Source: Polyangiaceae bacterium
Lineage (GTDB): Bacteria > Myxococcota_A > Polyangia > Polyangiales > Polyangiaceae
Assembly: GCA_016715885.1 (NCBI GenBank)
Contig: JADJXL010000002.1
Span: 434,001 to 498,000 of the forward strand
DNA: 64,000 nt
Reading direction: 5' to 3'
The notes under the pieces were generated by a model. The model was not told the origin of the DNA. It ran no database searches and saw only the letters and a list, made by a program, of their open reading frames with translations. This document shows positions 60,468 to 64,000 of the stretch, one piece after another (the stretch's first letter is position 1; the number at the start of each line of letters is the position of its first letter). A program made the translations under genes and the position numbers.

Positions 60468-63400
60468 TCAATTCGGCAACGCGCGCATCCAGCGCTCCAA
60501 GCGCTCGTGCATGACGTTGGGAATGCTGCGCGCGGTTTCGATGGCCCGAACGATGTGCCGCCGCGCCTCGTCCACGAAGCCGCGTCGTAATGCGGAGACC
60601 GCTCGAGCTTCGATGACTTCGATGCGTTCCTGCCCAATGGAAAACTGCGCCGACCGCGCCTCGAGCGCCTCCCACGCAGCATCGTTCACGTCGCCGCTGG
60701 CATACTCGGCCATCGTGCAGAGCACGTCGATGGCCGGCGCCGGTTCGGACGCTCGTTTTCGCGCCCGAATGAACGCAACGACGTCCCGCGCAGTCGCGAG
60801 ATCCCCGCGATGCAAAGCGAGTCGTGCAGGCAATAGTTCGATTTCCATACGCGGAGAATTGGACGTTCGTATCATTTCGAGCTGCAATGCGCGCTCCGCA
60901 TGAGGCCATGCCGCTTCGAGGTCGCCCCATAAATACAGATACTCGCCGAGATTGTGATGCCCTGCGATTTGAATGGCGTCTTGTCCGAGATGCCGGCCGA
61001 GGGCGATGACACGCTCGAAGTCCTTGACCATGCCTGGTTTGTCGCCAAGGCACCCGGCCAAGAGCGCTCGATTGTTCACCGCGCTCGCAAGGTGCAAGAG
61101 GTCGCCATGGGCTTCGCAAGCTGCAACCGCCCGATCGAGCGCTCGGGCTGCGTCTTCCAATCGCGCGAGCCCCTGCAAAATGAAACTCGACATGAGCAGC
61201 GCAATCACGCGCGTCTCGTAGGCCTCCTCCCCCAATTGATCCGCGACGGCAAGCGCTCGCTCGAGCTCGACGCGCGCCTGCTCTTCACGACTCGCGCGAT
61301 GCAATGAGCGACCACGACCCAAGAGCAATCGCGCTTCGAGCAGTGGCGACACGTATTGCTGCGACGCCTTGTCGAACGCCTGATCCACACATTGCGCCGA
61401 CGCTGCATGTTCGCCCATCCAATCGAGAACCGTCGCTTCGTCGAGCAGTATCTCTGCTTCGGCAATCCTGTCCGCAGCACGCTCCGCGTTCCGCCGCGCA
61501 GCCGCCAAATCCACGCGCGCATCGGCATAACGACCCAGGCGATATCGCATGAGAGCCCTGCTGCGCAATACATGGCGCCTGCGCGCGGCATCCAAGTCGG
61601 AATGGGCCGAAGGGTCGAGCGCTTCGGTATACCACCGTTCTGCTTCGAGGTAATCGTGGCGGGCGCGAGCCGATTCGGCGAGCGAGAGCGACGCTGCTTC
61701 CGCGAGGTGTTTTTCGCCCGCACGTGCCGCGTGGTGTGCGAGTTTCGCAAGGGCCGCCGAATCGCCAGGCGAGTCGACGCTTCGCCAATGGGCCATCGCC
61801 GCACGATGAAGGCTCGGTCGCACGTCGTCGGCGACGGTACGTGCAATGGCGTCGCGCAAAAGCGCATGACGAAATCGATACCGATCGGGACCCGCACGCA
61901 CGAAAAGCCCAAATGCAACCAGTCGCTCCGAACCGATACGTGCATCGAGCGGAAAGTCGTCACCCAATCCCACGCGATCAAGCCGCTCGTGTACGCCTTC
62001 CAATTCGTCGTTCGTGACCTCCACGCCGAGCACCGCCGCGAGCTGAGCGTGTGCCCGTGCCCCCTCGGGCAAACCATCCAGCTCACGATGCACGAGCCAT
62101 TCGATGAGCGGAAGCTCGGACAGGCGATCCATTTCGTCCGTTGCAAGATAATATCCACCGCCGAATGGATTCGCCCGGACGAGCCCCGCCGCTTTGATAC
62201 CTCGAACGAGCTCCACCATGAGCAGTGGAATCGCCTGCGCTCGCTCCACGATTCGATCGATGGCGGACGCGGGAACATTCTCGACGGGCCGCAAGAGCTC
62301 GCGACAGAAGTTCGAAGCACTCGCGCGATCGAGCGCCGCGACCGTGTGCACCTCGTGGTGCCCTGCGCGGGTGCCAAACGCTGGGTGAAGCTCGGTCAAC
62401 GTCGGGCGGCCGAGGGCACATACGAAAATGGGCGCGCTCTCGTCCCCGCGTGTTGCATGCTCCAGAATGGCAATCGTGGCATCGTCTGCGAAATGCGCAT
62501 CGTCGAGCAGAATGAAAAGCGGCGCCTCGTGCGCCCGCCGCCGCAATGCCCGCGCCGCTGCAGCCACCAATTGCATGCGAATCGCGCCCGGCGCAGCTTC
62601 CAGCCCGGCGAGCGCACGCGCGACATCCGATTCACCAAGCGCCTCGCCGGGTGCGATCCACCCAATGGCCAAGGCAAGCGCTGCGATGGCGGCAGGGTTC
62701 GTCTCGGTACCCAAACGCGATTCGAGCAATTCGAGCCACGTGCCTTCGGGGATCGACGCCGGCAATGCGAGCGCACCGAGCAAGAGCTCGCGCATCGTGC
62801 CATGCCCACTCCCGTCCGCAGGAGTATGAGCATGTACGTTCACGATGACCGCGGCGGGCACCTTGGTTTGCAGACGAATTGAAAGCGCTCGGCGAATTTG
62901 GCTTTTGCCATGGCCCGGTTCGGCAGTGACGACCACCGTCGTCGGACGCATGGCCTCGACGGCTCTGCTGGCTGCGGACACGATTGCGTCGAGCAAGGCG
63001 TCTCGACCGAACAATGCAAGATCGCGCGATGGCGGAGGGCCACTCGGCGGCCCTTCCGCTGTCATGTCCATGGAATGCGCCGAGACGACGGACACGGTAT
63101 CGGAAAGCTCGGACGCTTCGAGAACCGTGCGTGCGGCATCGGAAAGTACGATGTCGTGCGGCGCTGAAGTTTCAGGAAATTGTGCAGCCCGAGCAAGATG
63201 TGGGGCAATGATTCGATAGCCACCATTGGGTGACAGGCGAACCGAGACTTGCTTGACGTCGATGAAGATATGGTGGGCGTGCCGTTCTGCGCGTAATGCT
63301 CGGGCGGCGAGGAGGGCGCGGCGTGCGGGATTGGTGTCGATTCCAGGGCCAAAGGCCACGACACAATTCCCGCGCGACATGTGCACGATTTGGGCTCCCT

Positions 63401-64000
63401 TCGGCTCCAAGTATCTCCGCAATGCAATGCCATCGAGCGGCGATGTAAAACCGAGCACGCTGACCATGCGCAATTCGGACCTCGAACGGACGCCTCGACG
63501 GCTCGGAGGCATATCGGCGTGACGCGAAGGATTCTGGTTGGCAACGGGAGCGCTTCGACGCACCATTTCGAGCGCCGAGGCCAATGCAGCCGCGTTTGGA
63601 TAGCGATCGCCGGGCGATTTGGCCAAACAGCGATGGATGATGTCTTCGAGTGCAGGGGAAATGGCCGGCGCGAAGGACGACAGTCGCGGTGGCCTTTGGC
63701 TACGATGGGCTTCGCGTACGAGCGCTGCGGGACCGAAAAAGGGAATGCGACCCGTGAGCATTTCGAAGAGTATGATTCCCATGGCATACACGTCGGCGGC
63801 TCCATCGAGATCGAGCCGCCCTTCGTGCTGTTCGGGTGCCATGTAATCCGTGGTGCCGACGAGCGTGCCTTCGATGGTCAATTCGCCGAGCAAATCGGCC
63901 GGCACGCCTCGTTCCGCGCGTGAAAGTCCGAAATCGATGAGCACGGCGCGATTGCTGGTCGCATCGTAGAGCACGTTTTCTGGTTTCAAATCGCGATGTA
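60468..64000 (-). CDS. Serine/threonine kinase fused to AAA ATPase and TPR repeats (5' end outside window)
   Basis: About 1177 residues lie in the window, starting inside the kinase catalytic loop (HRDLKPENV at the right edge). The rest of the kinase has DFG (LIDFGLSRA) and APE (YMAPEQHEG), so the C-lobe is intact. About residues 240-330 are regulator-like (VVAFGPGIDTN). The AAA_16-like ATPase has Walker A TAEPGHGKSQ and Walker B LFILLDDAHFAD. The last ~450 residues are TPR helices (LRSRALMRYRLGRYADARVD; LDEATVLDWMGEHAASAQCV). This kinase/STAND-ATPase/TPR layout is typical of large myxobacterial signalling proteins; partners unknown. The convergent AraC gene ends 26 bp away. Confidence 0.93.
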   Translation of the reverse strand, partial: HRDLKPENVLYDATSNRAVLIDFGLSRAERGVPADLLGELTIEGTLVGTTDYMAPEQHEGRLDLDGAADVYAMGIILFEMLTGRIPFFGPAALVREAHRSQRPPRLSSFAPAISPALEDIIHRCLAKSPGDRYPNAAALASALEMVRRSAPVANQNPSRHADMPPSRRGVRSRSELRMVSVLGFTSPLDGIALRRYLEPKGAQIVHMSRGNCVVAFGPGIDTNPARRALLAARALRAERHAHHIFIDVKQVSVRLSPNGGYRIIAPHLARAAQFPETSAPHDIVLSDAARTVLEASELSDTVSVVSAHSMDMTAEGPPSGPPPSRDLALFGRDALLDAIVSAASRAVEAMRPTTVVVTAEPGHGKSQIRRALSIRLQTKVPAAVIVNVHAHTPADGSGHGTMRELLLGALALPASIPEGTWLELLESRLGTETNPAAIAALALAIGWIAPGEALGESDVARALAGLEAAPGAIRMQLVAAAARALRRRAHEAPLFILLDDAHFADDATIAILEHATRGDESAPIFVCALGRPTLTELHPAFGTRAGHHEVHTVAALDRASASNFCRELLRPVENVPASAIDRIVERAQAIPLLMVELVRGIKAAGLVRANPFGGGYYLATDEMDRLSELPLIEWLVHRELDGLPEGARAHAQLAAVLGVEVTNDELEGVHERLDRVGLGDDFPLDARIGSERLVAFGLFVRAGPDRYRFRHALLRDAIARTVADDVRPSLHRAAMAHWRSVDSPGDSAALAKLAHHAARAGEKHLAEAASLSLAESARARHDYLEAERWYTEALDPSAHSDLDAARRRHVLRSRALMRYRLGRYADARVDLAAARRNAERAADRIAEAEILLDEATVLDWMGEHAASAQCVDQAFDKASQQYVSPLLEARLLLGRGRSLHRASREEQARVELERALAVADQLGEEAYETRVIALLMSSFILQGLARLEDAARALDRAVAACEAHGDLLHLASAVNNRALLAGCLGDKPGMVKDFERVIALGRHLGQDAIQIAGHHNLGEYLYLWGDLEAAWPHAERALQLEMIRTSNSPRMEIELLPARLALHRGDLATARDVVAFIRARKRASEPAPAIDVLCTMAEYASGDVNDAAWEALEARSAQFSIGQERIEVIEARAVSALRRGFVDEARRHIVRAIETARSIPNVMHERLERWMRALPN

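Noticed and set aside
61356..62882. 508-codon forward open frame
   Set aside because: Antisense to the kinase/AAA/TPR protein; no protein-like features.
1..64000. tRNA, rRNA, riboswitch or phage integration site
   Set aside because: No cloverleaf, rRNA-like stretch or attachment-site duplication could be recognised by eye; a tRNAscan/Rfam run would settle this.

Overview
The window reads as chromosomal DNA of a high-GC deltaproteobacterial predator, most likely a myxobacterium of the Polyangiaceae/Sorangium type (inference). The signs are many lipoproteins with low-complexity Gly/Ala/Pro linkers, a phosphoesterase with a MYXO-CTERM-like tail, Hanks-type Ser/Thr kinases at both window edges (one fused to an AAA ATPase and TPRs), DUF4388/J-domain/TPR and HEAT-repeat proteins, and polymorphic nuclease toxins with immunity genes resembling myxobacterial kin-discrimination loci. 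No rRNA, tRNA or CRISPR array was recognised.

Layout. 1-5.2 kb: 5' end of a Ser/Thr kinase, divergent from a secreted metallophosphoesterase, then lipoproteins, a DUF465/YdcH-like small protein and a von Willebrand A lipoprotein. 5.4-9.3 kb: overlapping panC-tmk, divergent from ppk1. 9.3-19.7 kb: a long inverted repeat, a HEAT/cyclophilin lipoprotein, a YdcF-like protein, an MBL-fold hydrolase, a sigma-32-type factor divergent from an S41 protease, a DUF4388/J/TPR protein, a 3D-domain lipoprotein and a hotdog thioesterase. 19.8-26.9 kb: typA, then structured repeats, then a coupled YhaO/YhaN (SbcD/SbcC-like) pair. 26.9-39.1 kb: a secreted alpha/beta hydrolase, an Eis-like acetyltransferase, an acyl-CoA dehydrogenase, a coupled lipoprotein pair, a GNAT, and a coupled lipoprotein/DUF4159/VWA-type membrane operon.

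39.1-60.4 kb is accessory. It holds an MqsRA toxin-antitoxin module; an AHH nuclease toxin with an Imm11-like immunity gene, preceded by a hairpin that covers the toxin's ribosome site; a lipoprotein with three copies of one domain; a stand-alone AAA/PD-(D/E)XK protein; a STAS pair; a large membrane protein of unknown function; a di-haem peroxidase; and an outer-membrane beta-barrel. After these comes a scarred stretch with truncated copies of an unknown gene, a DUF1801 gene broken by two compensating frameshifts, six degenerate ~42-bp tandem repeats, and a second nuclease toxin/immunity pair whose lipoprotein N-terminus lies in the same frame but beyond two stops. The window closes with an AraC regulator and a very large kinase/AAA/TPR regulator.

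Most interesting: two lipoprotein-type or secreted nuclease toxins with immunity genes (possible Sit-like systems), a dispersed repeat family with constant flanks but a swapped hairpin core, and the 42-bp repeat array beside the multiplied unknown gene.
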